Shown here piece after piece: positions 7,301-14,260 of a stretch of 20,948 nucleotides of DNA; the stretch's first letter is position 1; every line of letters begins with the position of its first letter. The translations under genes and the position numbers were made by a program. Location of the stretch: contig JBEVLT010000027.1 in the NCBI GenBank assembly GCA_040509055.1, forward strand, positions 1-20,948, read 5' to 3'. This stretch comes from JAJKIP01 sp040509055. GTDB lineage: Bacteria > Bacteroidota > Bacteroidia > Chitinophagales > Chitinophagaceae. Below the pieces are notes generated by a model. That model was not told where the DNA came from. It saw nothing but the letters and a program-made list of their open reading frames with translations, and did no database searches.

Positions 7301-8551
7301 TTGAGCGTCTTTTTTTACAACATTTTCCTGCTGCTCGTCAGGGCCGGCATGCCCGTAGCGGCTTTATTCAATGCCAAAGCCCGGAAATGGGTGCAGGGCC
7401 GGCGGCAGATCTTCACTAAACTGGAAGCCGCCATTCCTGCCGGGGAAAAGCTGATCTGGATGCACTGTGCTTCGCTGGGCGAATTCGAGCAGGGGCGGCC
7501 GCTACTGGAAAAGCTAAGGCAAACCTACCCGGACCATAAGCTGCTGCTCACGTTCTTTTCTCCCTCCGGCTACGAGGTCAGGAAAAATTATCCCGGCGCC
7601 GACTGGGTATTTTACCTGCCCATGGACGGTCCCGGCAATGCCCGGCGGTTCCTGGAGATCGTGCAGCCTTCGCTGGTCATTTTCGTCAAGTACGAGTTCT
7701 GGTATTATTACCTGAAAAAGATCAAATACCGCAATATCCCGCTGCTGCTGGTATCGGCCCTGTTCTGGAAAGAAATGTCCTTTTTCAAATGGTACGGGGC
7801 GCTGCAGCGCAAGATGCTGTCCCGTTTCGATCACCTGTTTGTTCAGGATGCAACCTCTAAAACACTGATGGACGATATCGGGCTGGCAGCCATTACCAGC
7901 GTTTCCGGCGATACCCGTTTTGACCGGGTGATCGCCATAGCCGAAGCCGCAGAACCCATCGGGGTCATTGAAGAATTTACGTCCGGCCATTCAACGATCA
8001 TTGCCGGCAGCACCTGGCCGGAAGACGAAGCCGTGCTGAAAAAAACGCTGGATGCCCTGCCCTCCTCCCGCCTGAAGCTGATCATCGCCCCACACGAGGT
8101 CAGCGAAAAACACCTCGATGCCATCCGTGAGCTGTTTCCCCATTCGATCCGCTACTCCCAACTCTCAGGCCCACACCCGTTATCCCATATTCTGGTCATC
8201 GACAACATCGGCCTCCTTTCCCGCCTGTACCGCTATGCTTATATCACCTACATCGGCGGCGGTTTCGGCAAAGGCATACACAATACGCTGGAAGCGGCTG
8301 TATATGGCAAACCGGTGCTCTTCGGGCCTGTACATCATAAGTTCAGGGAAGCAGCCCAGCTGACCGGCAACGGCGGGGCGGTTTCGATCAGGGACGCAGA
8401 AGAATGCACGGCCATCGTTCAACAACTGTTATCCGATCGGGGTGAATACGAAGCGCGGTGCCGGAGTGCCCGGGATTATATCTATACCAACAAAGGAGCT
8501 ACTGAAACGATTGTGCGGTTTATTCAGGAGAAGCGTCTCTTGACCAGGTGA
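7301..8551 (+). CDS. waaA: 3-deoxy-D-manno-octulosonic acid (Kdo) transferase
   Basis: WaaA adds Kdo from CMP-Kdo to lipid IVA at the inner membrane, joining the LPS core to lipid A. The 416-residue product belongs to GT family 30. It has an N-terminal hydrophobic anchor (residues 3-24), HCASLGEFEQ with the presumed catalytic E61, GSTWPEDE and IIAPHE in the middle, and the CMP-Kdo-binding stretch GGGFGKGIHNTLEAAVYG. The start appears to be TTG: an in-frame stop lies at 7217-7219, no ATG or GTG gives a better start, and the first internal ATG (7349) would cut the anchor. No clear Shine-Dalgarno is present. Its 3' end overlaps the convergent gene by 28 bases. It is divergent from the surface-sugar operon, with which it shares a possible operator. 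Confidence 0.93.
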   Translation: MSVFFYNIFLLLVRAGMPVAALFNAKARKWVQGRRQIFTKLEAAIPAGEKLIWMHCASLGEFEQGRPLLEKLRQTYPDHKLLLTFFSPSGYEVRKNYPGADWVFYLPMDGPGNARRFLEIVQPSLVIFVKYEFWYYYLKKIKYRNIPLLLVSALFWKEMSFFKWYGALQRKMLSRFDHLFVQDATSKTLMDDIGLAAITSVSGDTRFDRVIAIAEAAEPIGVIEEFTSGHSTIIAGSTWPEDEAVLKKTLDALPSSRLKLIIAPHEVSEKHLDAIRELFPHSIRYSQLSGPHPLSHILVIDNIGLLSRLYRYAYITYIGGGFGKGIHNTLEAAVYGKPVLFGPVHHKFREAAQLTGNGGAVSIRDAEECTAIVQQLLSDRGEYEARCRSARDYIYTNKGATETIVRFIQEKRLLTR

Positions 8552-9249
8552 TCGAAATGCTGTACGGCCGGGTGATCGGCCAGCCACCCGAGCTTCACTT
8601 TCAGCTCGCGGTTGATCCAGTATTCGGCTTCGGGAAAAATATTGAAACTATTGATCGTTTTGATGCTGCGCTCGTACATCGATTCGTCACCGCGGAAAAG
8701 CTCGTTGATGAAGAGGAACCGGTCGTTGATGCCGATAGCTTTGCGCAGGTCTTTTACCGGGGTTTCTTTCAGCACTTCCAGCAGCTCCGTTTTGCCCTGT
8801 TTGAGCTTATCGTTTAGTGATTCAGGCTCGGTTTTGCTCCTGTCTGCCTCCTTTGATTGCTGTGACAGCGTGGGAATTTCCGTCATCGGGTCGAATACAA
8901 TATCCAGTTGCCCGTTTTCTTTCACAATGGAAACAGCGCCATCGTCGACCAGGACGGTCTCTTTCACCTCCTGCATTTTTTCCTTTGCCTCTGGCTTTTC
9001 CTTTATTTCCGGTAAGGGCTGCTCCCCGGGTTGCGGCGGAGGCATGTATTTTTCGTATTGCGACAGATCGGCCTTCATGCCGGCAGGCAATACCACTGCT
9101 ACTTTTGAAGTGCCAAGCGTACGGGGCTTTTGCTGCAGGCCGGCCAGTTCATGCTGGAGCAATTGTACGGTCACCAGCAATTGAGACGGGTCGGCATTGT
9201 TTTCAGCCTGGTGTTTTAATTGGTCGATCAATGCCTGTATTCGTTCCAT
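8524..9249 (-). CDS. Conserved hypothetical protein with coiled-coil N-terminus
   Basis: The 241-residue product is not matched to a characterised family. Residues 1-40 are a predicted helix or coiled coil. Residues 66-98 are rich in Pro, Glu and Lys and probably disordered. The C-terminus (about 145-241) is helical and looks conserved, with GINDRFLFINELFRGD (173-188) as the core; similar text occurs in other Bacteroidota hypothetical proteins as I remember them. No signal peptide or membrane segment is seen, so it is probably cytoplasmic. The frame extends to a GTG at 9267, but the ATG at 9249 starts the helix (MERIQAL) and is preferred. The last 28 bases overlap the end of waaA on the other strand. 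Confidence 0.8.
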   Translation of the reverse strand: MERIQALIDQLKHQAENNADPSQLLVTVQLLQHELAGLQQKPRTLGTSKVAVVLPAGMKADLSQYEKYMPPPQPGEQPLPEIKEKPEAKEKMQEVKETVLVDDGAVSIVKENGQLDIVFDPMTEIPTLSQQSKEADRSKTEPESLNDKLKQGKTELLEVLKETPVKDLRKAIGINDRFLFINELFRGDESMYERSIKTINSFNIFPEAEYWINRELKVKLGWLADHPAVQHFDHLVKRRFS

Positions 9250-9254
9250 TGTGC

Positions 9255-9262
9255 TACTTTTG
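9255..9262 (+). promoter_or_regulatory. Candidate -7 box for tdk
   Basis: TACTTTTG (exact TAnnTTTG) lies on the plus strand 80 bases before the tdk ATG and just outside the ATG of the divergent hypothetical gene. No -33 TTG is seen at standard spacing, so support is modest. Confidence 0.3.
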
Positions 9263-9342
9263 GCCACATCGAAGTATACATTAAAGTTACAAAGTGTTTG
9301 GCAATAAACCGGGCTTGAATTTCCGGAAATTAATCTTTAACC

Positions 9343-9930
9343 ATGTTCATCGAACCAAATATACGTGGCGAGCGGCGCGGATGGATCGAAGTGATCTGCG
9401 GGTCCATGTTCAGCGGCAAAACCGAAGAACTGATCCGGCGGCTGAAGCGCGTAAAGATCGCCAACCTGAAAGTGGAAATATTTAAACCGGCTTTCGATAT
9501 TCGCTACGACATCACCAATATCGTGTCGCACGATACCAATGCCATCCTGTCCACACCTATCGACAATTCGCAGAAAATATTGCTGATGGCCCAGGACGTG
9601 GACGTGATCGGTGTGGATGAAGCCCAGTTCTTCGACGATCAGTTACCGTCTGTATGCGACGAACTGGCTTACCGGGGCATCCGGGTGATCGTGGCCGGGC
9701 TGGACATGGATTTTACGGGCAAACCCTTCGGGCAGATGCCCTATATCATGGCCAAAGCCGATTATGTGACCAAGCTGCATGCCATCTGCGTGGTTTGCGG
9801 GCATATCGCCAACTATTCCTACCGCAAGATCCCGAACGACGATCAGCTGATGCTGGGCGCCAGGGATGTGTATGAACCGCGGTGCCGGACCTGTTACAAC
9901 GAGCACAAAGAAAAATCGCACCACCACTGA
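9343..9930 (+). CDS. tdk: Thymidine kinase (class II)
   Basis: Tdk phosphorylates thymidine to dTMP with ATP in the pyrimidine salvage pathway. The 195-residue product has the P-loop GSMFSGKT (20-27), the catalytic-base region VDEAQFF with E93, the lasso region, and a structural zinc site formed by C149, C152, C181 and C184. Length is typical. The C-terminus ends in KSHHH. The ATG at 9343 gives the standard N-terminus. It lies 15 bases before ccmB on the same strand and may be co-transcribed with it, although the functions are unrelated. Confidence 0.96.
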   Translation: MFIEPNIRGERRGWIEVICGSMFSGKTEELIRRLKRVKIANLKVEIFKPAFDIRYDITNIVSHDTNAILSTPIDNSQKILLMAQDVDVIGVDEAQFFDDQLPSVCDELAYRGIRVIVAGLDMDFTGKPFGQMPYIMAKADYVTKLHAICVVCGHIANYSYRKIPNDDQLMLGARDVYEPRCRTCYNEHKEKSHHH

Positions 9931-9945
9931 TACCAACCCTGCTGC

Positions 9946-10602
9946 TTGAACAACCTGCGTCACATATTCACGCTTTTTAAAAAAGAGGTCCTGCTGGAAG
10001 TACGGCAGCAATACAGCTTTTACGGCATCCTGCTGTACATCGGCGCTACCGTATTCGTACTGTTCATGGCGGTTGAAGAGCCGGAAAGCAAAGTGTGGAA
10101 CGGCCTGTTCTGGGTGATACAGCTGTTTATCTGCATCAATGCCGTGGCCAAGAGCTTCCTGCAGGAAAGCAGGGGCCGCATGCTTTATTTCTATTCCATT
10201 GCCTCCCCGGCCAATTTTGTAGCGGCCAAGCTGTTGTTCAATTCGGTGCTGATGCTGGTCATGAGCCTGCTCAGCCTGTTGCTGTTCAGCCTTTTCCTGG
10301 GCAGCCCGGTACAGAAAGCCGCTCCGTTTATCGGGCTGGTATTGCTGGGCGGGTGGAGCCTGAGCCTTGTTTTCACCTTTCTGGCCGCCATTGCCGCCAA
10401 GGCACAGCAAAATGCCGCCATCATGGCCGTATTGGGTTTCCCGCTCATCATCCCGCAGCTGCTGTTGCTGATGCAGCTGTCCAATGCCGCTTTCAATCCT
10501 GTGCTGACCATTCACACAGAGACGGTGCTGCTGCTGGTGGCGCTCGATACCATGGTCATTGCGCTGGCGGTGATCCTTTTCCCCTTCCTGTGGAAAGACT
10601 GA
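9946..10602 (+). CDS. ccmB: Heme exporter/cytochrome c maturation membrane protein CcmB
   Basis: CcmB is the membrane subunit of the CcmAB ABC transporter that drives release of holo-CcmE from CcmC during cytochrome c maturation. The 218-residue product is hydrophobic with about six membrane segments (starting near residues 27, 53, 97, 122, 155 and 190). The N-terminus has the typical FKKEVLLEVRQQYSFYGILLY, and YSIASP (63-68 region) is also family-like. The start appears to be TTG at 9946; the first internal ATG is around codon 42, inside the conserved region. No Shine-Dalgarno is evident. The ATPase CcmA is not in the window. Confidence 0.9.
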   Translation: MNNLRHIFTLFKKEVLLEVRQQYSFYGILLYIGATVFVLFMAVEEPESKVWNGLFWVIQLFICINAVAKSFLQESRGRMLYFYSIASPANFVAAKLLFNSVLMLVMSLLSLLLFSLFLGSPVQKAAPFIGLVLLGGWSLSLVFTFLAAIAAKAQQNAAIMAVLGFPLIIPQLLLLMQLSNAAFNPVLTIHTETVLLLVALDTMVIALAVILFPFLWKD

Positions 10603-10632
10603 ACTATACAGGCAGATTTTTAAAAAAAATTT

Positions 10633-10681
10633 ACAGGGCAACCTGTTTCATTGCAAAAAGGGGCAACCAGGCATGGTTTCA
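10633..10681 (+). repeat. Two tandem short stem-loops with shared sequence blocks
   Basis: ACAGG-GCAA-CCTGT (10633-10646) and AACCA-GGCA-TGGTT (10665-10678) are two perfect 5-bp stems with 4-base loops. Both units contain GGGCAACC (10636-10643 and 10661-10668) and GTTTCA (10645-10650 and 10676-10681). They sit between ccmB and ccmC. They could be a weak terminator or a processing signal, or a decayed duplication. Confidence 0.4.
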
Positions 10682-10723
10682 CTCTCGTTTGGTGAATTTT
10701 ACGCAGGATTAAATGCGTCGCCT

Positions 10724-10731
10724 TAATTTTG
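10724..10731 (+). promoter_or_regulatory. Candidate -7 box for ccmC
   Basis: TAATTTTG, an exact TAnnTTTG match, lies 34 bases before the ccmC ATG. No clear TTG occurs 17-23 bases upstream. A Shine-Dalgarno-like AAAGGA (10753-10758) follows, 7 bases before the ATG, unusual for this window. Confidence 0.4.
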
Positions 10732-10765
10732 CTGCACCTTTTAAATTTCCTGAAAGGACAAGCCG

Positions 10766-11479
10766 ATGGTGAACCCAAAGAACTATATGTACAGGTCCTG
10801 GTGGAAAATCGCTGCCATTCTCCTGCTGGTCTATACGATCGTGGGTGGATTGCTGCTCCGGGTACCCAACCTGCCGGCGCTGGAAGAAACGATCCGCAAC
10901 CTGTATTTCCATGTATGCATGTGGTTTGCCATGATGATCCTGCTGACGGTTTCCGTGGTCAACTCCATCCGTTATCTCAGTACGTTCAACCTGAAATACG
11001 ATATTTACGCGCGGCAGTATGCCACCACCGGCATCGTATTCGGCCTGCTGGGTTATGCTACCGGCGCCATCTGGATGAGCTATACCTGGGCCGACCCCAA
11101 CAACCCGGCTTATGCTTCGTTCAGCAGCATCGCCAGGGAGCCAAAGCTGATCGGCACCGCCATTGCCCTGCTTATTTATTTCGCCTACCTGATCCTGCGC
11201 GATTCCATGAACGATATCGACAAACGGGCCCGGATCAGCGGCGTGTACAACATATTCGCCTTTGCCATGCTGTTCCCGTCTATCTGGATCATACCGCGGA
11301 TACTGCCAAGCCTTCATCCCGGCAATGATGGCAACCCGGCTATGAACATTAAAGATGTGAGCCCGGAGATGCGCATGGTCTTCTACCCGGCCGTTATCGG
11401 CTGGACCCTGCTGGGCGTATGGATCTCCACCCTGAAAATACGGTTGAATTTATTGAAAGAAAAAAAGATGCTGTCATGA
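10766..11479 (+). CDS. ccmC: Cytochrome c maturation protein CcmC (heme handling) with altered WWD region
   Basis: CcmC presents heme to the chaperone CcmE at the periplasmic face of the inner membrane. The 237-residue product has about six membrane segments. The two conserved heme-ligand histidines appear as H49 (NLYFHVCMW) and H184 (SLHPGNDGNP). The end YPAVIGWTLLGVWI matches Bacteroidota CcmC. The tryptophan-rich WWD motif, normally of the form TWGxxWxxDPK in these proteins, is replaced at 107-127 by TWADPNNPAYASFSSIAREPK, about ten residues longer and lacking the second Trp (comparison from memory). The ATG has a good AAAGGA ribosome site. The stop overlaps the ccmD start (ATGA), so the two are coupled. 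Confidence 0.9.
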   Translation: MVNPKNYMYRSWWKIAAILLLVYTIVGGLLLRVPNLPALEETIRNLYFHVCMWFAMMILLTVSVVNSIRYLSTFNLKYDIYARQYATTGIVFGLLGYATGAIWMSYTWADPNNPAYASFSSIAREPKLIGTAIALLIYFAYLILRDSMNDIDKRARISGVYNIFAFAMLFPSIWIIPRILPSLHPGNDGNPAMNIKDVSPEMRMVFYPAVIGWTLLGVWISTLKIRLNLLKEKKMLS

Positions 11480-11685
11480 TCAGAACAGGCCGCCTGCTCT
11501 TTTTACTGTTGTCGCTTTGCTGCGCTGTGGCTGCACAGGCGCAGGACAAACCCGGTTTCAGCACTACCATGCGGAGCAACGGGCGTATCTATGTAGTGGT
11601 CGCCGTGGTGCTCGTTATCCTGGCAGGCCTGATCCTCTACCTGGTAAGGCTGGACCGGAAGATCGCGAAACTGGAAAAGCAATAG
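11476..11685 (+). CDS. ccmD: CcmD-family small membrane protein
   Basis: The 69-residue product has an N-terminal signal-like segment (1-22, ending AAQAQ), a short extracytoplasmic stretch with MRSNGRIYVVVAV, one membrane segment (about 38-58) and a basic tail LDRKIAKLEK. This is the pattern of Bacteroidota CcmD-like proteins, which help release holo-CcmE from the CcmABC complex. The frame is open further upstream, but the ATG at 11476 overlaps the ccmC stop as ATGA and starts the signal segment, so it is clearly the start. No ccmE or ccmF follows; a repeat-bearing spacer and glutamate dehydrogenase come next. Confidence 0.85.
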   Translation: MIRTGRLLFLLLSLCCAVAAQAQDKPGFSTTMRSNGRIYVVVAVVLVILAGLILYLVRLDRKIAKLEKQ

Positions 11686-11704
11686 ACATATACAACAGGC
11701 AATT

Positions 11705-11765
11705 GGCAATTTTTGCCGGTTGCTAAAGTAACCATTGCCTATTGCTCATTGATAATTGCCTATTG
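11705..11765. repeat. Short direct repeats and dyad in the ccmD-gdh spacer
   Basis: ATTGCCTATTG occurs at 11734-11744 and 11755-11765, with a 10-base spacer (21-base period), and ATTGATA also recurs. Just before is the dyad GGCAA-TTT-TTGCC (11705-11717). This looks like a degenerate low-complexity intergenic repeat. No T run follows the dyad that would make it a clear terminator. Confidence 0.5.
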
Positions 11766-11802
11766 ATAATGCTTGCTATTTGAAAAAAATAAAACCTTCA
11801 TC

Positions 11803-13221
11803 ATGTCGGAAACACAATACAGTTTTTTTGGCGCTGTAGAAAAAAGTTTTGATAAGGCCGCGCAGTTTACCAAGTGGGATCCGGGTATCCTGGAACAGAT
11901 CAAGGCCTGCAATGCCGTGTACAGGATGCGCTTCCCTGTAAAAAGGGACGACGGAAAGATCGATGTCATCGAAGCCTACCGTGTGCAGCACTCACACCAC
12001 AAGACGCCCTGCAAAGGCGGTATCCGCTTTGCCGCAGAAGTGAACCAGGACGAGGTGATGGCGCTCGCTGCGCTGATGACCTATAAGTGCGCGATCGTGA
12101 ACGTACCGTTCGGTGGCGGCAAAGGCGGTATCAAGATCAATCCCCGCGACTATTCTGCTTACGAGCTGGAAAAGATCACCCGCCGCTATACGGCCGAGCT
12201 GATCCGCAAAAACTTTATCGGGCCCGGCACCGACGTACCAGCTCCGGATTACGGGACCGGCGAACGGGAGATGGCCTGGATACTCGATACCTATACGGCT
12301 ATGCACCCCGGCGAGATCGATGCAGCCGGCTGCGTAACGGGCAAACCGGTATCGCAGGGCGGTGTGCGCGGGCGGCGTGAGGCCACGGGTCTCGGCGTTT
12401 TCTTCGGCCTGCGCGAAGTGTGCAATATGCCGGATGTAATGCAGCGGCTGGGCTTGTCTGTAGGCGTGGAAGGGAAAAAAGTAGTAGTGCAGGGACTGGG
12501 CAACGTAGGCTACCACAGTGCCAAGTTCTTCCAGGATGCCGGCGCCATCATCATTGGCCTGGCCGAGTACGAAGGATCTATCCACAACGAAGCAGGATTG
12601 GATGTAGATGCCGTATTCAGGCACCGTAAAGAGAAAGGTTCTATCCTGAACTTCCCGGGCGCTACCAACCTGGCTAAAAACACAGCTGCCCTGGAGCTGG
12701 AATGCGATATCCTGATACCGGCGGCGCTCGAAAATGTGATCCATGGAGAAAACGCTCCGCGGATCAAAGCAAAAATGATCGGCGAAGCGGCCAACGGCCC
12801 CCTGTCGCCGGAAGCCGACGAAATATTTGCGAAAAAAGGCACCCTCGTGGTACCGGATATGTACCTGAACGCAGGCGGTGTGACTGTTTCCTATTTCGAG
12901 TGGCTGAAAAACCTGAGCCACGTCCGGTACGGGCGCATGGAAAAGCGCTTCAACGAAAACATGAACGCGCATATCGTGGGCCAGATGGAAACCCTGAGCG
13001 GCAAGAAAATGCCGGTGAAGGAAAAGGACTTCATCGTGCACGGCGCCGATGAAGTGGACCTGGTGTACAGCGGGCTGGAAGAAACCATGATCACCGCCAC
13101 GCACGAGATCATGAACGAATGGAAAAACAACCCGGATATACCCGATATGCGGACCGCGGCTTATGTGGTTGCGATCAACAAGGTAGCGACCAGCTATGCC
13201 GAATTGGGCATATTCCCATAG
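11803..13221 (+). CDS. Glutamate dehydrogenase (Glu/Leu/Phe/Val dehydrogenase family)
   Basis: The enzyme interconverts glutamate and 2-oxoglutarate plus ammonium with NAD(P)H. The 472-residue product has the substrate lysine K71 in KTPCKGGIRF, the catalytic lysine K107 in PFGGGKGG, D149 in PAPDYGTGE, and the dinucleotide loop VVVQGLGNVG in the second domain. Later it has EAANGPLSPEAD and LNAGGVTVSYFEW, both family hallmarks. The frame extends to a TTG at 11773, but the ATG at 11803 (MSETQYSFF) is preferred. Cofactor preference cannot be judged safely. A strong terminator follows 23 bases after the stop. It is preceded by repeats rather than by a recognisable promoter. Confidence 0.94.
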   Translation: MSETQYSFFGAVEKSFDKAAQFTKWDPGILEQIKACNAVYRMRFPVKRDDGKIDVIEAYRVQHSHHKTPCKGGIRFAAEVNQDEVMALAALMTYKCAIVNVPFGGGKGGIKINPRDYSAYELEKITRRYTAELIRKNFIGPGTDVPAPDYGTGEREMAWILDTYTAMHPGEIDAAGCVTGKPVSQGGVRGRREATGLGVFFGLREVCNMPDVMQRLGLSVGVEGKKVVVQGLGNVGYHSAKFFQDAGAIIIGLAEYEGSIHNEAGLDVDAVFRHRKEKGSILNFPGATNLAKNTAALELECDILIPAALENVIHGENAPRIKAKMIGEAANGPLSPEADEIFAKKGTLVVPDMYLNAGGVTVSYFEWLKNLSHVRYGRMEKRFNENMNAHIVGQMETLSGKKMPVKEKDFIVHGADEVDLVYSGLEETMITATHEIMNEWKNNPDIPDMRTAAYVVAINKVATSYAELGIFP

Positions 13222-13244
13222 GTATCACCCACAATTCATTATCC

Positions 13245-13274
13245 AAACCCATCTTTGACCGGATGGGTTTTTTT
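13245..13274 (+). terminator. Strong intrinsic terminator after glutamate dehydrogenase
   Basis: AAACCCATC and GATGGGTTT form a perfect 9-bp stem with an 8-base loop, followed on the plus strand by a run of seven T that reaches into the stop codon of the convergent kinase gene. On the minus strand the T run is only three, so it is mainly a plus-strand terminator but may also help stop the kinase transcript. Confidence 0.88.
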
Positions 13275-14187
13275 ATTTCGCAGGCCCGGTTATCAGGAAC
13301 TCCAGCGCGCCTGGCTGCAGTTGGATACGGACTTTTTCCTCCTTACCGATCCTGATCACCTCATCATCGGTATGTACATGCGTGCCGTCCCAGCTGATGG
13401 CGATAGCCCGGCCCCTGATAGTGGTAAAGTCGTAAGAAGCTTCTATGTCGTTTATTTTATCCATGATAAAAGCGGCAAACTTTCCCTTGTCGGCTTCTGC
13501 TATCAGCACCACTTCCAGCTGCCCGTCACCGGGATCGCTGTCCATCGCCAACCCGATATTCGGCCCCAGCATCCTGGTGTTCATCACCTCTGCCATGATG
13601 TATTTGCCGGAATGATCCGCGCCGTCTACCTGCAGGCTGCAATGCCGCGGCTCGTAGGCCAGGATCAGCTGGTACAACATTTCGAGGCCAGCCCGCAAAC
13701 TCTCTTCGGGCGTTTCAGCCCCGGGAATATCCCTTTTCTTCATCTGCATCATCAGGTAGGGAAAAATGCCATAGCCGAAGCTTTCGAGGAAAAAGTGCTC
13801 ATCACCCGTACCTTCCAGGTGACCTGTATCGAATTTTTTCGGCCGGGCCGACGCCAGCGACGCAATGACCTCTTCGGGCGACTGATCCTGCACCCCAAGT
13901 GTAGTGGCAATATTATTGGCAGTACCCAGCGGCACGATCACGATGGGCGGCCAGGGCTCATCCGCTATCTTTCCTTTCAAAAGTTTCTTTACCGCCTTAC
14001 GCACGGTGCCGTCGCCGCCGGCCACCAGCAGCAGATCCGTATCCTCTTCCTTTTTATCCCAGCCTTCCTTTTTTACCGAACAATAGAGGCATTCATACCC
14101 CGCCGACTCGACCATTTTAATCAATTCCTTTTTGTCATGCTCCTCGTCGCCAGCCGTGGGGTTATGCAGCAACCTGATTTTTTTCAT
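13273..14187 (-). CDS. Diacylglycerol kinase-family (YegS/DgkB-like) lipid kinase
   Basis: Members phosphorylate diacylglycerol or related lipids with ATP at the membrane surface. The 304-residue product has the ATP-binding signature GGDGT (57-61), PLGTANNIA (86-94), and the C-terminal beta-sandwich domain with the expected length. The glycine-rich HNPTAGD (8-14) opens the first domain. The exact lipid substrate is unknown. The gene is convergent with glutamate dehydrogenase, sharing the terminator region, and divergent from surE across 73 bases. Confidence 0.9.
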   Translation of the reverse strand: MKKIRLLHNPTAGDEEHDKKELIKMVESAGYECLYCSVKKEGWDKKEEDTDLLLVAGGDGTVRKAVKKLLKGKIADEPWPPIVIVPLGTANNIATTLGVQDQSPEEVIASLASARPKKFDTGHLEGTGDEHFFLESFGYGIFPYLMMQMKKRDIPGAETPEESLRAGLEMLYQLILAYEPRHCSLQVDGADHSGKYIMAEVMNTRMLGPNIGLAMDSDPGDGQLEVVLIAEADKGKFAAFIMDKINDIEASYDFTTIRGRAIAISWDGTHVHTDDEVIRIGKEEKVRIQLQPGALEFLITGPAK

Positions 14188-14206
14188 TGATAATCATTTA
14201 CCAACA

Positions 14207-14231
14207 CAGGTAAAAACTGTACCAGTTCCTG
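14207..14231. promoter_or_regulatory. Dyad in the divergent kinase-surE spacer, candidate operator
   Basis: AACTG-TAC-CAGTT (14215-14227) is a perfect dyad, bracketed by CAGG (14207-14210) and CCTG (14228-14231). Its left half, CAGGTAAAAACTGTA, recurs at 16807-16821 in another divergent spacer. This is a possible binding site between dagK-like and surE. Confidence 0.35.
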
Positions 14232-14260
14232 ATTGGCATGAAAATTTGGAAAGAACCGTT

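Noticed and set aside
9643..10641. Open frame of 332 codons on the minus strand
   Set aside because: It is antisense to thymidine kinase and ccmB, with very low-complexity Gln/His-rich translation; both sense genes are certain.
11734..11765. Possible CRISPR array
   Set aside because: There are only two 11-base copies with a 10-base spacer and no cas genes nearby.
11992..13104. Long open frame of 370 codons on the minus strand
   Set aside because: It lies entirely antisense to glutamate dehydrogenase, has no family similarity, and is explained by the codon bias of the real gene.
13255..14190. Open frame of 311 codons on the plus strand opposite the lipid kinase
   Set aside because: The minus-strand frame has GGDGT and PLGTANN kinase motifs; the plus frame has none.
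14132..14260. Extension of surE by 43 codons
   Set aside because: SurE proteins start with the MRILITNDDG type sequence, and a ribosome site precedes the ATG at 14261; the extension overlaps the divergent kinase start.
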